Assembly: GCF_900128465.1 (NCBI RefSeq)
Contig: NZ_LT635868.1
Coordinates: 60,736 to 104,560 of the forward strand
DNA from: Actinomyces bouchesdurhonensis
Lineage (GTDB): Bacteria; Actinomycetota; Actinomycetes; Actinomycetales; Actinomycetaceae
Direction: 5' to 3'
Length of the DNA: 43,825 bases
The stretch's first letter is position 1; each line of letters begins with the position of its first letter. The translations under genes and the position numbers were made by a program. The notes below the pieces were generated by a model. That model ran no database searches. It had not been told where the DNA came from and was given only the letters and a program-made list of their open reading frames with translations. Shown piece by piece: positions 8,895-18,273 of the stretch.

Positions 8895-10400
8895 ATGAGT
8901 GAAACAACTGCCACTGGTGCCGACGTTCGCGTCCGCTTTTGCCCTTCGCCCACTGGAACCCCTCACGTCGGCATGGTCCGCACGTGCCTGTTCAACTGGG
9001 CCTACGCCCGCCACACGGGAGGAACCTTCGTCTTCCGCATCGAAGACACGGATGCGGCCCGCGACTCCCAGGAGTCTTTCGACCAGATCATTGAGTCCCT
9101 GCAGTGGCTGGGCCTCGACTGGGACGAGGGTATCGGTAAGGGCGGCCCGCACGGCCCCTACCGTCAGAGCGAACGTATGGACATCTACCGTGATGTGGCT
9201 GCCCGACTGCTTGAGGCCGGCTACGCGTATGAGTCCTTCTCGACCCCCGAAGAGGTCGAGGAGCGCCACCGCGCCAAGGGCGAGGATCCCAAGCTTGGCT
9301 ACGACGGTTTCGACCGCGACCTGACGGAGGAACAGATCGCGGCCTACCGCGCTGAGGGGCGCCAGCCGGTCCTGCGCCTGCGCATGCCGGATGAGGACAT
9401 CACGTTCACGGATCTGATCCGTGGTGAGATCACTTTTAAGGCTGGCTCCGTCCCGGACTACGTCATTGTGCGCGCTAACGGTCATCCGCTCTACACGCTG
9501 GTCAACCCGATCGACGACGCGCTCATGGAAGTCACCCATGTGCTGCGCGGCGAGGATCTTCTGTCCTCGACGCCTCGCCAGATCGTCCTGTACCGCGCGC
9601 TTGAGGCCATTGGCGTCGCGAAGTTCATGCCGCGTTTCGGCCACTTGCCCTACGTCATGGGTGAGGGGAACAAGAAGCTCTCCAAGCGTGACCCTGAGTC
9701 GAATCTTCTGCTTCACAAGGCCGCCGGCATGATTCCCGAGGGCCTCAACAATTACCTGGCCCTCCTGGGATGGTCGATTGCTCCGGACCGTGACATCTTC
9801 TCCATGGAGGAGATGGCGAGTGCCTTCGATATTTCGGACGTGAATCCGAACCCGGCGCGTTTCGACCAGAAGAAGGCTGTCGCTATCAATGCTGAGCACA
9901 TTCGCCTGCTCGACGGCGAGGATTTTAAGGGTCGTCTGGTGCCCTTCCTGCACCGTGATGGTCTCGTCTGTGCCGGTTCCTTTGATGAATTGACCGAGCG
10001 TGAGCGTGAGATCCTCACGCACGCTGCTCCGCTTGTTCAGACGCGTATCCAGCTGCTGGGTGAGGCCACGGGTATGCTTGGCTTCCTTTTCGTTGATGAT
10101 GATGCTCTGGAAGTGGACGAGAAGGCGGTCTCCAAGCTGAAAGAGAACGCCGCGGATGTCCTGGATGTCGCCATTGAGACCGTCGAGGGCCTGGGGGAGT
10201 TCACGACCGCTGCGATTGAAGCGGCATTGCGTGAGCGCATCGTCGAAGGGATGGGCGTGAAGCCTCGTTTGGCCTTTGGCCCCCTGCGTGTGGCTGTCAC
10301 CGGTCGCCAGGTTTCGCCCCCGTTGTTTGAGTCCATGGAGATTCTGGGCCGCGATTCTTCGCTGGCTCGCCTGCGCGGTCTGCGCGCTTCCTTGGCCTGA
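8895..10400 (+). CDS. gltX: glutamyl-tRNA synthetase
   Basis: Class I aminoacyl-tRNA synthetase of 501 residues, charging tRNA-Glu and, in bacteria without GlnRS, also tRNA-Gln. The HIGH motif reads [13 protein letters not shown] near residue 22 and the KMSKS loop reads KKLSKRD near residue 260. Both are normal actinobacterial variants apart from a Cys in the first helix. The ATG at 8895 follows GGGGGAA. The gene is followed by a 12-bp hairpin and then by one tRNA-Gln and two tRNA-Glu genes. That placement supports the non-discriminating enzyme, although the window alone cannot show whether glnS is absent. Confidence 0.97.
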   Translation: MSETTATGADVRVRFCPSPTGTPHVGMVRTCLFNWAYARHTGGTFVFRIEDTDAARDSQESFDQIIESLQWLGLDWDEGIGKGGPHGPYRQSERMDIYRDVAARLLEAGYAYESFSTPEEVEERHRAKGEDPKLGYDGFDRDLTEEQIAAYRAEGRQPVLRLRMPDEDITFTDLIRGEITFKAGSVPDYVIVRANGHPLYTLVNPIDDALMEVTHVLRGEDLLSSTPRQIVLYRALEAIGVAKFMPRFGHLPYVMGEGNKKLSKRDPESNLLLHKAAGMIPEGLNNYLALLGWSIAPDRDIFSMEEMASAFDISDVNPNPARFDQKKAVAINAEHIRLLDGEDFKGRLVPFLHRDGLVCAGSFDELTEREREILTHAAPLVQTRIQLLGEATGMLGFLFVDDDALEVDEKAVSKLKENAADVLDVAIETVEGLGEFTTAAIEAALRERIVEGMGVKPRLAFGPLRVAVTGRQVSPPLFESMEILGRDSSLARLRGLRASLA

Positions 10401-10413
10401 TCACCGCGCTCGG

Positions 10414-10426
10414 CCCCGGCCTCGTC
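10414..10426 (+). repeat. dispersed 13-mer copy (CCCCGGCCTCGTC)
   Basis: Exact copy of a word found seven times in the window. A 12-base inverted copy at 10439-10450 pairs with it to form the gltX terminator hairpin. Confidence 0.7.
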
Positions 10427-10450
10427 GCCCTCTTGTGGGACGAGGCCGGG
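10415..10450 (+). terminator. gltX terminator hairpin made of an inverted pair of the dispersed motif
   Basis: A perfect 12-bp stem (CCCGGCCTCGTC with GACGAGGCCGGG) and a 12-base loop lie 14 bases after the gltX stop codon. Confidence 0.6.
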
Positions 10451-10613
10451 CTTCGTTGTGGGGCGCGTGCCTCGAGCGGTCGCTCGGGTGTGTCGGGCGG
10501 CCACTCGCCAGGCGTGATGGGTGCCACGGTCATTCGATTTGGCAGTCGTGGGAGTGTCCGCTAGAGTTATCTCCTGTCGCCAGCGACGTGAGAGCGGAGC
10601 GGGTGATACCCAA

Positions 10614-10685
10614 TGGGGTATGGTGTAATTGGCAACACAGCTGATTCTGGTTCAGCCATTCTAGGTTCGAGTCCTGGTACCCCAG
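10614..10685 (+). tRNA. tRNA-Gln (anticodon CTG)
   Basis: A complete cloverleaf of 72 bases. The acceptor TGGGGTA pairs with TACCCCA, the anticodon loop TTCTGGT carries CTG, and the T-loop reads GGTTCGAGTCC. CCA is not encoded. Confidence 0.95.
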
Positions 10686-10691
10686 CGATCT

Positions 10692-10705
10692 GAAGTTTAA
10701 ACTTC
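10692..10705. repeat. 14-bp perfect palindrome between tRNA-Gln and tRNA-Glu
   Basis: GAAGTTTAAACTTC is fully self-complementary and AT-rich in a GC-rich spacer. It may be a processing signal or a protein site; no function can be assigned. Confidence 0.4.
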
Positions 10706-10711
10706 GGTCAT

Positions 10712-10784
10712 GCCCCCATCGTCTAGCGGCCTAGGACGACGCCCTCTCACGGCGTTAACACCGGTTCAAATCCGGTTGGGGGTA
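10712..10784 (+). tRNA. tRNA-Glu (anticodon CTC), first copy
   Basis: Acceptor GCCCCCA pairs with TGGGGGT, the anticodon loop CTCTCAC gives CTC, and the T-arm reads CCGGTTCAAATCCGG. It is base-identical to the second copy, but CCA is not encoded after the discriminator. Confidence 0.96.
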
Positions 10785-10804
10785 CGGTTCATGTCTGAAT
10801 CGAA

Positions 10805-10880
10805 GCCCCCATCGTCTAGCGGCCTAGGACGACGCCCTCTCACGGCGTTAACACCGGTTCAAATCCGGTTGGGGGTACCA
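10805..10880 (+). tRNA. tRNA-Glu (anticodon CTC), second copy
   Basis: The same 73-base body as the copy at 10712, followed here by an encoded CCA (10878-10880). A U-tailed terminator begins five bases later. Confidence 0.96.
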
Positions 10881-10884
10881 CAGG

Positions 10885-10913
10885 CCTCGTCATCGGATAG
10901 GTGACGGGGTTTT
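10885..10913 (+). terminator. terminator of the Gln/Glu tRNA cluster
   Basis: An 8-bp stem (CCTCGTCA with TGACGGGG, one G-U pair) is followed by TTTT. The left arm overlaps a copy of the dispersed GGCCTCGTC core. Confidence 0.7.
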
Positions 10914-11032
10914 GTCTATTGGTTCCGCGTTTTTCCTTGTCCTTGATGGAAAACTGTTACTCGACGTTACTGACTGTCTAACCTAGGAACAGCCCCGACA
11001 CGCGGGGATCATTTTGGACGAGGGAGTCTTTC

Positions 11033-14000
11033 GTGACATACCGACACAACAGGACGCTGATACGGCGAACTATGGGTGTGGGCGCCGCGCTCGCGCTGAT
11101 GGGGGGCGCTCTCCCGACTGCCTGGGCTGAACCAGAGCAGGAATCGACAAACCAAGACGCGATTGCTCAGGCGGTCGATACTGGCGGGGTCGGATCGGGT
11201 GATAACCTCTTGGTGACAATCCCTGGTAACCATAACAAGGTAATGGGTTGTGATGCCGACTGGGCGCCCGAATGCGCCAAAGCAGCACTGAAGCGTGACG
11301 CGACCGGCATCTACACAGCCACATTTACCCTGCCCGCCGGCGACTACGAATACAAGGTCACAGAAGGAGGAACGTGGGATGTGTCCTTCGGCCAGGGCGG
11401 AGAACCCGGCGGCGCGAACATCGCCTACTCCCTCAAGGAAGAAACAGCTGTCACCTTCTACTACAACCATGCGACGCATCGCGTGTGGAACACAGCTACC
11501 GACCAGATGGTGACTCTGCCCGGTTCGATGCAAAAGGCCCTGGGCTGCTCGGACAACTGGAAACCCGAATGCCTGGCTCCGCTCATGGAACCGGTCGGCG
11601 GGGGAACCTACACTTACGCGACGACTGCGCTTCCCGAGGGCTCCTACGAACTCAAGGTTGCCATCGGTGGCTCATGGAACGAGAATTACGGGCAAGACGG
11701 CGCTGCTGGTGGCGCCAACTACCAGTTTGCAACGAAAGCGAACAATCTCGTGACTTTCACCTATGACTCGGCGACCCACAAGCTTGATATTGCGTCTTCC
11801 GATGTTCCGGTCGTGGGTTCGGGTGAGCAGCGCGCCTACTGGGTGAGCGCCAATATGCTGGCCTGGCCCACCTCGCTGCTGCCCCAAGGCGTGACGCGCG
11901 CCCAGGTTCTCGATGGTTCCGCGGCGCTCACCTATGAGCTGGTGACCGCCCCCGAGGGCGGCGCTACTGTCGCGGAGGGCTCCGTCACAGGGGGCAACAC
12001 CACGCCTCTGAGCGTCGTCGGTGACCTTCCCGCCGACGTCACCGCAGCTCACCCGAACCTGAACGGTTACATCGCTCTTGAGGCGCCTCTCGACGAGGCC
12101 GGCGCGGGTGAGGCACTCACCGGGCAGGTTGCGCTCGCACAGAAGAGCAACGGAGCCATTAACGCCTTCACAGGCGTGCAGATCGCGCCCGCCCTCGACT
12201 CCCTGTACGCCGCCAAGGCCACCCAGGCCTCGTACGGTGTGGGATGGAACGAGGGAGGAAGCCCGACCTTCGCGCTGTGGGCGCCCACCGCCAAGGATGT
12301 GACCCTGCTGTCGTGGAATACCAGCACCCCGCGCGGCGCCGATGACGAGATCGCCCAAGACCCCGTACGTACCCCGGCCACGCGTGACGACAGTGGCCGC
12401 TGGAGCGTCGACAACGCTGACGGTGCCATTAAGGAAGGCGCCCAATACCTGTGGGAGGTACGCGTCTACGTTCCCTCCACCGGCAAGGTCGAAACCAATC
12501 AAGTGACCGACCCATACTCTGTGGGCCTGACCGTCAATTCCACGCGCTCTGTGGCTGTCAACATGGACAACCCATCGATCGCTCCCTACGGATGGACGAG
12601 TAACAAGGCCCCGGTCATCGACAACGACGCGCAGCGCTCTATCTACGAGCTACACGTGCGCGACTTCTCGGCGAATGACAAGTCTGTACCCGAGAACATG
12701 CGCGGCACCTACATGGCGTTCACGCAATACCAGTCCAACGGGATGCGTCATCTGAGCGAACTGGCACGCGCCGGCATGAACACGGTGCACCTGCTGCCCA
12801 CCTTCGACATTGCGACCATCCCAGAGAAGCGCTCTGACCAACAGGTGCCCGACATCCCAAAGGATGCCGGACCGGCGTCCGAAGAACAGCAAGCTGCAGT
12901 GTCCGAAGTCGCCGACCAAGACGCCTACAACTGGGGTTATGACCCATTGCACTGGATGGCCCCGGAGGGTTCCTACGCGACCGCGCCACACCAAAACGGC
13001 GGTGCGCGTATCCGCGAGTTCCGCTCCATGGTGGGCGGCCTGCACCATATCGGGCTGCAGGTCGTCCTTGACCAGGTCTACAACCACACCCCCGCGTCCG
13101 GGCAGGATTCGAACTCGGTGCTCGACCGCGTCGTCCCCGGCTACTACCAGCGCCTGAATGCCTCAGGTGGCGTCGAAACCTCGACGTGCTGCTCGAACGT
13201 CGCAACAGAGAACGCGATGAGTGAGCGCCTCATGATCGACTCGATGATCCACTGGGCGAAGTACTACCACGTCGATGGCTTCCGCTTCGACCTGATGGGC
13301 CATCACCCGGCTGCGGCGATGAAACGCGCCAAGGAAGCCCTGTCGCAGCTGACTCTGGAGAAGGACGGCGTGGATGGGTCACGCCTGTACATCTACGGCG
13401 AAGGCTGGAACTTCGGTGAAGTTGCCAATAACGCGTTGTTTACACAGGCCACGCAGGGACAGCTCGACGGAACCGGTATCGGCTCGTTTAATGACCGTCT
13501 GCGTGACGCCGTCCACGGTGGCGGCCCCTTCGACGACGATCACCGTGTCTTCCAGGGATTTGGTTCAGGCGCTTTCTCCGACCAGAATGGACTCGATACA
13601 CGCCCCGCGCAGGAGCGGCGTGCCGACTATCTCCACCGGGTTGACCTGGTGAAGCTGGGCCTGGTCGGAAACTTGAAGAACTACACGATGACGACATACG
13701 ACGGTCAGACGGTATCGGGCATGAAGCTCGACTACAACGGGCAAGGCGCCGGCTTCGCATCCAGCCCGGTTGAAAACGTCAACTACGTGGATGCCCACGA
13801 CAATGAGACGCTCTTCGACCTGGTGACCTACAAGATGCCGGCCAGCGCTCCGATGGAAAACCGTGTGCGCATGTCGTTGATGAGTCAGGCATCCGTCACT
13901 TTGTCGCAGTCACCCGCGTTCTGGGCATCCGGCACTGAGATGCTGCGTTCGAAGTCTTTGGACCGCGATTCCTTTAACTCGGGTGACCACTTCAACGCGA

Positions 14001-15109
14001 TCGATTGGACGATGAAAGACAACGGTTTCGGTCGTGGCCTGCCCGTTAAATCAAAGAATGGCGCCGCGTGGGATCACATGCGCCCGCTGTTGGAGAATCC
14101 GGCTCTCAAGCCGACTCCGGAGGATATTGACACCTCGTCGGAAATCGCGATGGACTTCCTGCGTGTGCGATCCTCGACGCGCCTGTTCACGTTGGGAACT
14201 CCCGAGCTCATCAACCAGAAGGTGACATTCCCGAACTCGGGCGAGGCAGCTGTCGACGGGACGATCATCATGCTCATTGATGACCAGGCCGGTGACGCGA
14301 ACGACGTCGATCCTGCTCTTGATGGTGCTCTCGTCGTGTTCAATGCGACGGACAAGCCACTCAAGCAGCGCGTCGATGGCCTCGCAGGTCGTGTGTTCAC
14401 GCTCCACGAGGCCCAGGCCACGGGTGCTGACGAGATCGTCAAGGGTGCTTCCTTTAACGGTAAGACGGGTGTCGTCGAGGTTCCGGCACGTACCGTCGCC
14501 GTATTCACGCAGGCGGCGGGGGACCGTGTCGGACCCGGTCCCATTGCGAGTGACGGAACCTGGGTTCACGCTGCGGACGGGCGTTGGTGGCTGAGCTACC
14601 CGGATGGCACTTTCCCGGCGAATGAGCGCATCGAATTGAACGGTGAGACCTACGCTTTTGACTCGGACGGCTGGATGAAGACCGGGTGGGACAAGGAAGA
14701 CGGCGTGTGGCGCTACTACGCTCCATCGGGTGCGATGGCGAGAGGGTGGACCGCTACCGGCGGCTCCTGGTACTACCTGGATCAGGACTCGGGGTCCATG
14801 GTAATCGGTTGGCTCAACGATGATGGCACCTGGTACTACTTGAGCGGCAGCGGTGCGATGGTTACCGGCTGGCAGTACCTGGGTTCCGCCTGGTACTACC
14901 TGAGTGGCAGTGGCGCGATGGCCACCGGTTGGGTGAACCTGGGAGGAACCTGGTACTTCCTGAACGGTAGCGGCGAGATGGCCACTGGTTGGGTCAAGGA
15001 CGGCGACAGTTGGTTCTTCTGCTATCAGTCAGGTGCGATGGCTACCGGACGCGTGGTCGTGGGGGGCACCCCCTACTCCTTCGACGCGAATGGACGTTGG
15101 ATTCCCTGA
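11033..15109 (+). CDS. secreted type I pullulanase (GH13) with X25 modules and C-terminal cell-wall/choline-binding repeats
   Basis: A 1358-residue exported enzyme that hydrolyses alpha-1,6 branches in pullulan, glycogen or starch dextrins. The GTG start follows AGGGAG at 11021-11026. A signal peptide of about 31 residues ends LPTAWA; it contains an Arg pair but no clear Tat motif. Two homologous X25-type modules (about 55-240) share a GC..W.PEC pattern, followed by a pullulanase N-domain and a CBM48-like region (about 390-500). The GH13 barrel carries YNWGYDPLHW, DQVYNHT, nucleophile Asp753 (FRFDLM), acid/base Glu790 (YGEGWN) and Asp923 (DAHDNE). From about 1180 on there are six to seven GW..xG.WYY repeats of the choline/glucan-binding type. 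No LPXTG is present, so attachment would be non-covalent. Confidence 0.93.
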   Translation: MTYRHNRTLIRRTMGVGAALALMGGALPTAWAEPEQESTNQDAIAQAVDTGGVGSGDNLLVTIPGNHNKVMGCDADWAPECAKAALKRDATGIYTATFTLPAGDYEYKVTEGGTWDVSFGQGGEPGGANIAYSLKEETAVTFYYNHATHRVWNTATDQMVTLPGSMQKALGCSDNWKPECLAPLMEPVGGGTYTYATTALPEGSYELKVAIGGSWNENYGQDGAAGGANYQFATKANNLVTFTYDSATHKLDIASSDVPVVGSGEQRAYWVSANMLAWPTSLLPQGVTRAQVLDGSAALTYELVTAPEGGATVAEGSVTGGNTTPLSVVGDLPADVTAAHPNLNGYIALEAPLDEAGAGEALTGQVALAQKSNGAINAFTGVQIAPALDSLYAAKATQASYGVGWNEGGSPTFALWAPTAKDVTLLSWNTSTPRGADDEIAQDPVRTPATRDDSGRWSVDNADGAIKEGAQYLWEVRVYVPSTGKVETNQVTDPYSVGLTVNSTRSVAVNMDNPSIAPYGWTSNKAPVIDNDAQRSIYELHVRDFSANDKSVPENMRGTYMAFTQYQSNGMRHLSELARAGMNTVHLLPTFDIATIPEKRSDQQVPDIPKDAGPASEEQQAAVSEVADQDAYNWGYDPLHWMAPEGSYATAPHQNGGARIREFRSMVGGLHHIGLQVVLDQVYNHTPASGQDSNSVLDRVVPGYYQRLNASGGVETSTCCSNVATENAMSERLMIDSMIHWAKYYHVDGFRFDLMGHHPAAAMKRAKEALSQLTLEKDGVDGSRLYIYGEGWNFGEVANNALFTQATQGQLDGTGIGSFNDRLRDAVHGGGPFDDDHRVFQGFGSGAFSDQNGLDTRPAQERRADYLHRVDLVKLGLVGNLKNYTMTTYDGQTVSGMKLDYNGQGAGFASSPVENVNYVDAHDNETLFDLVTYKMPASAPMENRVRMSLMSQASVTLSQSPAFWASGTEMLRSKSLDRDSFNSGDHFNAIDWTMKDNGFGRGLPVKSKNGAAWDHMRPLLENPALKPTPEDIDTSSEIAMDFLRVRSSTRLFTLGTPELINQKVTFPNSGEAAVDGTIIMLIDDQAGDANDVDPALDGALVVFNATDKPLKQRVDGLAGRVFTLHEAQATGADEIVKGASFNGKTGVVEVPARTVAVFTQAAGDRVGPGPIASDGTWVHAADGRWWLSYPDGTFPANERIELNGETYAFDSDGWMKTGWDKEDGVWRYYAPSGAMARGWTATGGSWYYLDQDSGSMVIGWLNDDGTWYYLSGSGAMVTGWQYLGSAWYYLSGSGAMATGWVNLGGTWYFLNGSGEMATGWVKDGDSWFFCYQSGAMATGRVVVGGTPYSFDANGRWIP

Positions 15110-15128
15110 CGGGTGAGCGACACAATGT

Positions 15129-15165
15129 GAGCGGGCCGGGACGATTGAATCGTCCCGGCCCGCTC
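15129..15165. terminator. bidirectional terminator between pullulanase and IclR genes
   Basis: A perfect 17-bp stem with a 3-base loop sits between two convergent genes, so it can serve both. Confidence 0.75.
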
Positions 15166-15186
15166 GCTTGTCCGTAGCCTTAAATT

Positions 15187-15924
15187 TTAGAGGTCAGCGG
15201 CGTCCTCGACGGTCGCGAGAAACTCTGAGAGACGGTTAGCTGCTGCCATCACGGATGGGCCGTGCTGGCGTCCTGGCTGGCGGCCCATGCGCTCAATGGG
15301 TCCTGAGATGGACAGGGCTGCCAGGACGCGGCCTGAGGGTCCGCGCACGGGTGCAGAGACGGAGGCGACGCCCGGTTCGCGTTCGCCCACGGACTGTGCC
15401 CAGCCGCGGCGACGCACCTCGGACAGCATGGTCGCGTTGAAGGATGCGCCGTACAGACCACGGTGAAGGCGGTCGGGTTCCTCCCAGGCCAGCAACACCT
15501 GGGCGGCGGATCCTGCGCTCATCGACAGCGTGGCACCCACGGGGATGGAATCGCGTAGGCCCATCTCGCGTTCGGAGGCTGCGACGCACACGCGGTAGTC
15601 TCCTTGGCGGCGGAAGAGCTGGGAGGATTCCTTCGTGTGGTCGCGTAGCGCTTGAAGGACAGGCATAGAGGCTTGGAGGAGGCGGTCCTCTCCGGCGGCG
15701 GAGGAGAGTTCCTGCAGGCGGGGGCCCAGGATGAAACGTCCCTGCATGTCGCGGGCAACCATGCGGTGATATTCGAGGGCAACGGCTAGGCGGTGGGCGG
15801 TTGGGCGTGCAAGCCCAGTGCTGGTCACGAGTTGTGCGAGCGTCGCGGGTCCGGCTTCCAGAGCGCTGAGGACCAGCGCAGCCTTGTCGAGGACTCCGAC
15901 GCCACTGGATGTTTGCTCTTCCAT
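15187..15924 (-). CDS. IclR-family transcriptional regulator, NdgR/LtbR type
   Basis: A 245-residue regulator with an N-terminal winged helix-turn-helix (LVTSTGLARPTAHRLAVALE near residues 38-58) and a C-terminal IclR effector domain. The N-terminus SGVGVLDKAALVLSALEAGP is typical of the actinobacterial leucine/amino-acid regulators NdgR and LtbR. These are encoded divergently from leuCD, exactly as here. An ATG at 15984 would add 20 unrelated residues, so the ATG at 15924 is chosen; it has no ribosome site and may be leaderless. Inferred role: repression of leuCD, and of itself, through the palindrome at 15938. Confidence 0.88.
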   Translation of the reverse strand: MEEQTSSGVGVLDKAALVLSALEAGPATLAQLVTSTGLARPTAHRLAVALEYHRMVARDMQGRFILGPRLQELSSAAGEDRLLQASMPVLQALRDHTKESSQLFRRQGDYRVCVAASEREMGLRDSIPVGATLSMSAGSAAQVLLAWEEPDRLHRGLYGASFNATMLSEVRRRGWAQSVGEREPGVASVSAPVRGPSGRVLAALSISGPIERMGRQPGRQHGPSVMAAANRLSEFLATVEDAADL

Positions 15925-15937
15925 ACAACTATTTAAT

Positions 15938-15954
15938 ATCTCATTTATTGAGAT
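15938..15954. promoter_or_regulatory. candidate operator in the IclR-leuC intergenic region
   Basis: ATCTCA and TGAGAT arms with a 5-base AT spacer form a perfect 17-bp palindrome 14 bases upstream of the regulator start. The TGAGAT half recurs near 16001, within the same spacer. Confidence 0.45.
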
Positions 15955-16067
15955 GGCAAACTGCCGGATAGTGAAACGCATCAAAGGAGCGTCCGAGAGG
16001 TGAGATCGGAACGGTTGTCAGGCGGTCAAGGCGTTTCCATTAGGGAATAACGCATGACTGACACCGC

Positions 16068-16084
16068 GTCTCCAAAGCGGAGAC
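16068..16084 (+). promoter_or_regulatory. small hairpin in the leuC leader
   Basis: GTCTCC and GGAGAC flank a 5-base loop just before the leuC ribosome site (GAGGAGGA). It could influence ribosome access. No U-tract and no leucine-codon leader peptide are present, so classical attenuation is not supported. Confidence 0.25.
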
Positions 16085-16097
16085 CAGAGGAGGACCA

Positions 16098-17498
16098 ATG
16101 AGTGGAACGATGGCTGAAAAGGTGTGGCGCGACCACATCGTTTCCAAGGGCGAGAACGGCGCCCCCGACCTGCTGTACATCGACCTCCACCTGGTGCACG
16201 AGGTCACGAGTCCCCAGGCATTCGAGGGCCTACGCCTGGCTGGTCGCAAAGTTCGTCGTCCCGATCTGACGATCGCCACCGAGGACCACAACACGCCCAC
16301 TGTCAACATCGACCAGCCTATCGCCGACATCACGAGCCGTACCCAGATCGACACCCTGCGCAAGAACGCGCAGGAGTTCGGCATCCGCCTGCACTCCCTG
16401 GGCGACGCTGACCAAGGCATCGTCCACGTCGTCGGCCCGCAGCTGGGCCTCACCCAGCCCGGCATGACGATCGTGTGCGGTGACTCCCACACCTCTACGC
16501 ATGGCGCGTTTGGCGCGCTCGCCTTCGGCATTGGTACCAGCCAGGTCGAGCACGTGCTGGCCACCCAGACCCTGCCCATGGCCCCCTTCAAGACAATGGC
16601 AATCACCGTCAACGGCTCCCTTCCCGCGGGGTCAAGTGCGAAGGACATCATTCTCGCCGTCATCGCGAAGATCGGTACCGGCGGCGGTCAGGGCTACGTC
16701 CTGGAATACCGTGGCCAAGCGATCCGTGAACTCTCCATGGAGGGGCGCATGACCATCTGCAACATGTCGATCGAGGCAGGTGCCCGCGCCGGTATGATCG
16801 CGCCCGATCAGACGACCTTCGACTACATCAAGGGACGTCCTCACGCTCCCGAGGGCGAGGACTGGGACCGAGCCGTCAAATACTGGTCCTCCCTGGCCTC
16901 CGACGAGGACGCCGTTTTCGACGCTGAGGTCGTCCTCGAGGCCGCCGACATCGAACCCTTCGTGACCTGGGGCACCAACCCCGGTCAGGGCGTGCCCCTG
17001 TCCGCAACCGTCCCCGCCCCCGAGGACTTCACCGACGAAACCGCCCGCGCAGCAGCCGAGCGTGCCCTGGAATACATGGACCTTAAGGCCCGCACCCCGA
17101 TGCGCGAAATCGCCGTCAACACTGTGTTCATCGGCAGCTGCACGAACGGTCGCATCGAAGACCTGCGCGCCGCCGCCGCCGTCGTCAAGGGCCGGCACAA
17201 GGCCGAGGGCGTGCGCGTCATGGTTGTTCCCGGCTCCGCCCGCGTGCGCCTCCAGGCCGAGGCCGAGGGCCTCGACACCATCTTCACTGACTTCGGCGCC
17301 GAATGGCGAAACGCCGGCTGCTCCATGTGCCTGGGTATGAACCCCGACACGATGAACGCGGGGGACCGCTCCGCCTCCACCTCGAACCGCAACTTTGAAG
17401 GCCGCCAGGGCAAAGGCAGCCGCACGCACCTGGTGTCCCCGCTCGTTGCAGCCGCCACCGCCGTGCGAGGCACCTTGTCCTCCCCGGCCGACCTCTGA
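16098..17498 (+). CDS. leuC: 3-isopropylmalate dehydratase large subunit
   Basis: Aconitase-family subunit of 466 residues that isomerises 2- to 3-isopropylmalate in leucine synthesis. The three [4Fe-4S] ligands are Cys348 (GSCTNGR), Cys408 and Cys411 (CSMCLG). Substrate-site motifs [15 protein letters not shown] and GDSHT are present. The start is fixed by GAGGAGGA a few bases upstream. It is followed after about 74 bases by leuD, with which it forms the heterodimer, and lies divergent from the IclR regulator. Confidence 0.97.
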   Translation: MSGTMAEKVWRDHIVSKGENGAPDLLYIDLHLVHEVTSPQAFEGLRLAGRKVRRPDLTIATEDHNTPTVNIDQPIADITSRTQIDTLRKNAQEFGIRLHSLGDADQGIVHVVGPQLGLTQPGMTIVCGDSHTSTHGAFGALAFGIGTSQVEHVLATQTLPMAPFKTMAITVNGSLPAGSSAKDIILAVIAKIGTGGGQGYVLEYRGQAIRELSMEGRMTICNMSIEAGARAGMIAPDQTTFDYIKGRPHAPEGEDWDRAVKYWSSLASDEDAVFDAEVVLEAADIEPFVTWGTNPGQGVPLSATVPAPEDFTDETARAAAERALEYMDLKARTPMREIAVNTVFIGSCTNGRIEDLRAAAAVVKGRHKAEGVRVMVVPGSARVRLQAEAEGLDTIFTDFGAEWRNAGCSMCLGMNPDTMNAGDRSASTSNRNFEGRQGKGSRTHLVSPLVAAATAVRGTLSSPADL

Positions 17499-17532
17499 GG
17501 CCCGACCTCCCGCCACCCGACAGCGGGGAGGG

Positions 17533-17545
17533 CCCCGGCCTCGTC
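17533..17545 (+). repeat. dispersed 13-mer copy in the leuC-leuD spacer
   Basis: Exact CCCCGGCCTCGTC in the 74-base spacer between two genes that are normally co-transcribed. Confidence 0.7.
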
Positions 17546-17572
17546 CCCCACGGAAGAAAAGACTGACGCACC

Positions 17573-18205
17573 ATGGAAAAGTTCATTACACACACCGGCG
17601 TCGGCGTCCCGCTGCGCCGCTCCAACGTCGACACCGACCAGATCATCCCCGCCGTCTACTTGAAGCGCGTGACCCGCACCGGCTTCGAGGATGCCCTCTT
17701 CGCCGCGTGGAGAAACGACCCCGACTTCGTCCTCAACCAGGACGCCTACAAGAACGGCTCCGTCCTGGTCGCCGGCCCTGACTTCGGCACCGGCTCCTCC
17801 CGTGAGCACGCCGTGTGGGCACTCAAAGACTACGGATTCCGCGTCGTTCTGGCCCCCAAATTCGCCGACATTTTCCGCGGGAACTCCGGCAAGCAGGGCC
17901 TGGTCACCGGCATCATCTCCCAGGAGGACTGCGAGTCGTTGTGGAAGCTCCTCGAGGCCGAGCCAGGCACCGAAGTCACCGTGTCCCTCGAGGATAAAAC
18001 CTGGCGCGCCGGCGCACTGTCCGGCACCTTCCAGATCGACGACTACGTGCGCTGGACCCTCATGGAGGGCCTCGACGACATCGCCTTGACTCTGCGCCAC
18101 GAAAAGGAAATCGAGGACTACGAAGCCGCACGCCCCGCCTTCAAACCACGCACGCTTCCAGCGAAATTTTTACCAAAGCAAGAGGTGGTATCCGCTCGCG
18201 ACTGA
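17573..18205 (+). CDS. leuD: 3-isopropylmalate dehydratase small subunit
   Basis: A 210-residue swivel-domain subunit that completes the isopropylmalate isomerase with LeuC. Family motifs are [16 protein letters not shown] near the N-terminus and [17 protein letters not shown] in the middle. Length is normal. It lies in the leuCD operon and is followed by a 12-bp hairpin that separates it from murA. Confidence 0.97.
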   Translation: MEKFITHTGVGVPLRRSNVDTDQIIPAVYLKRVTRTGFEDALFAAWRNDPDFVLNQDAYKNGSVLVAGPDFGTGSSREHAVWALKDYGFRVVLAPKFADIFRGNSGKQGLVTGIISQEDCESLWKLLEAEPGTEVTVSLEDKTWRAGALSGTFQIDDYVRWTLMEGLDDIALTLRHEKEIEDYEAARPAFKPRTLPAKFLPKQEVVSARD

Positions 18206-18218
18206 ACGCACCTCGCAC

Positions 18219-18251
18219 ACTGGCCCCTACCTAGCTAGAGTAGGGGCCAGT
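18219..18251 (+). terminator. leuD terminator hairpin
   Basis: A perfect 12-bp stem (ACTGGCCCCTAC with GTAGGGGCCAGT) with a 9-base loop, 13 bases after leuD. No U-tract. Confidence 0.6.
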
Positions 18252-18273
18252 TACGTCATAGTGAGGAGCACTC

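Noticed and set aside
8763-10022. 419-codon frame on the minus strand opposite gltX
   Set aside because: Antisense shadow of gltX with no family signature.
16054-16101. 15-codon leader frame overlapping the leuC start
   Set aside because: It contains no leucine codons and has no ribosome site, so a leucine attenuation peptide is not supported.
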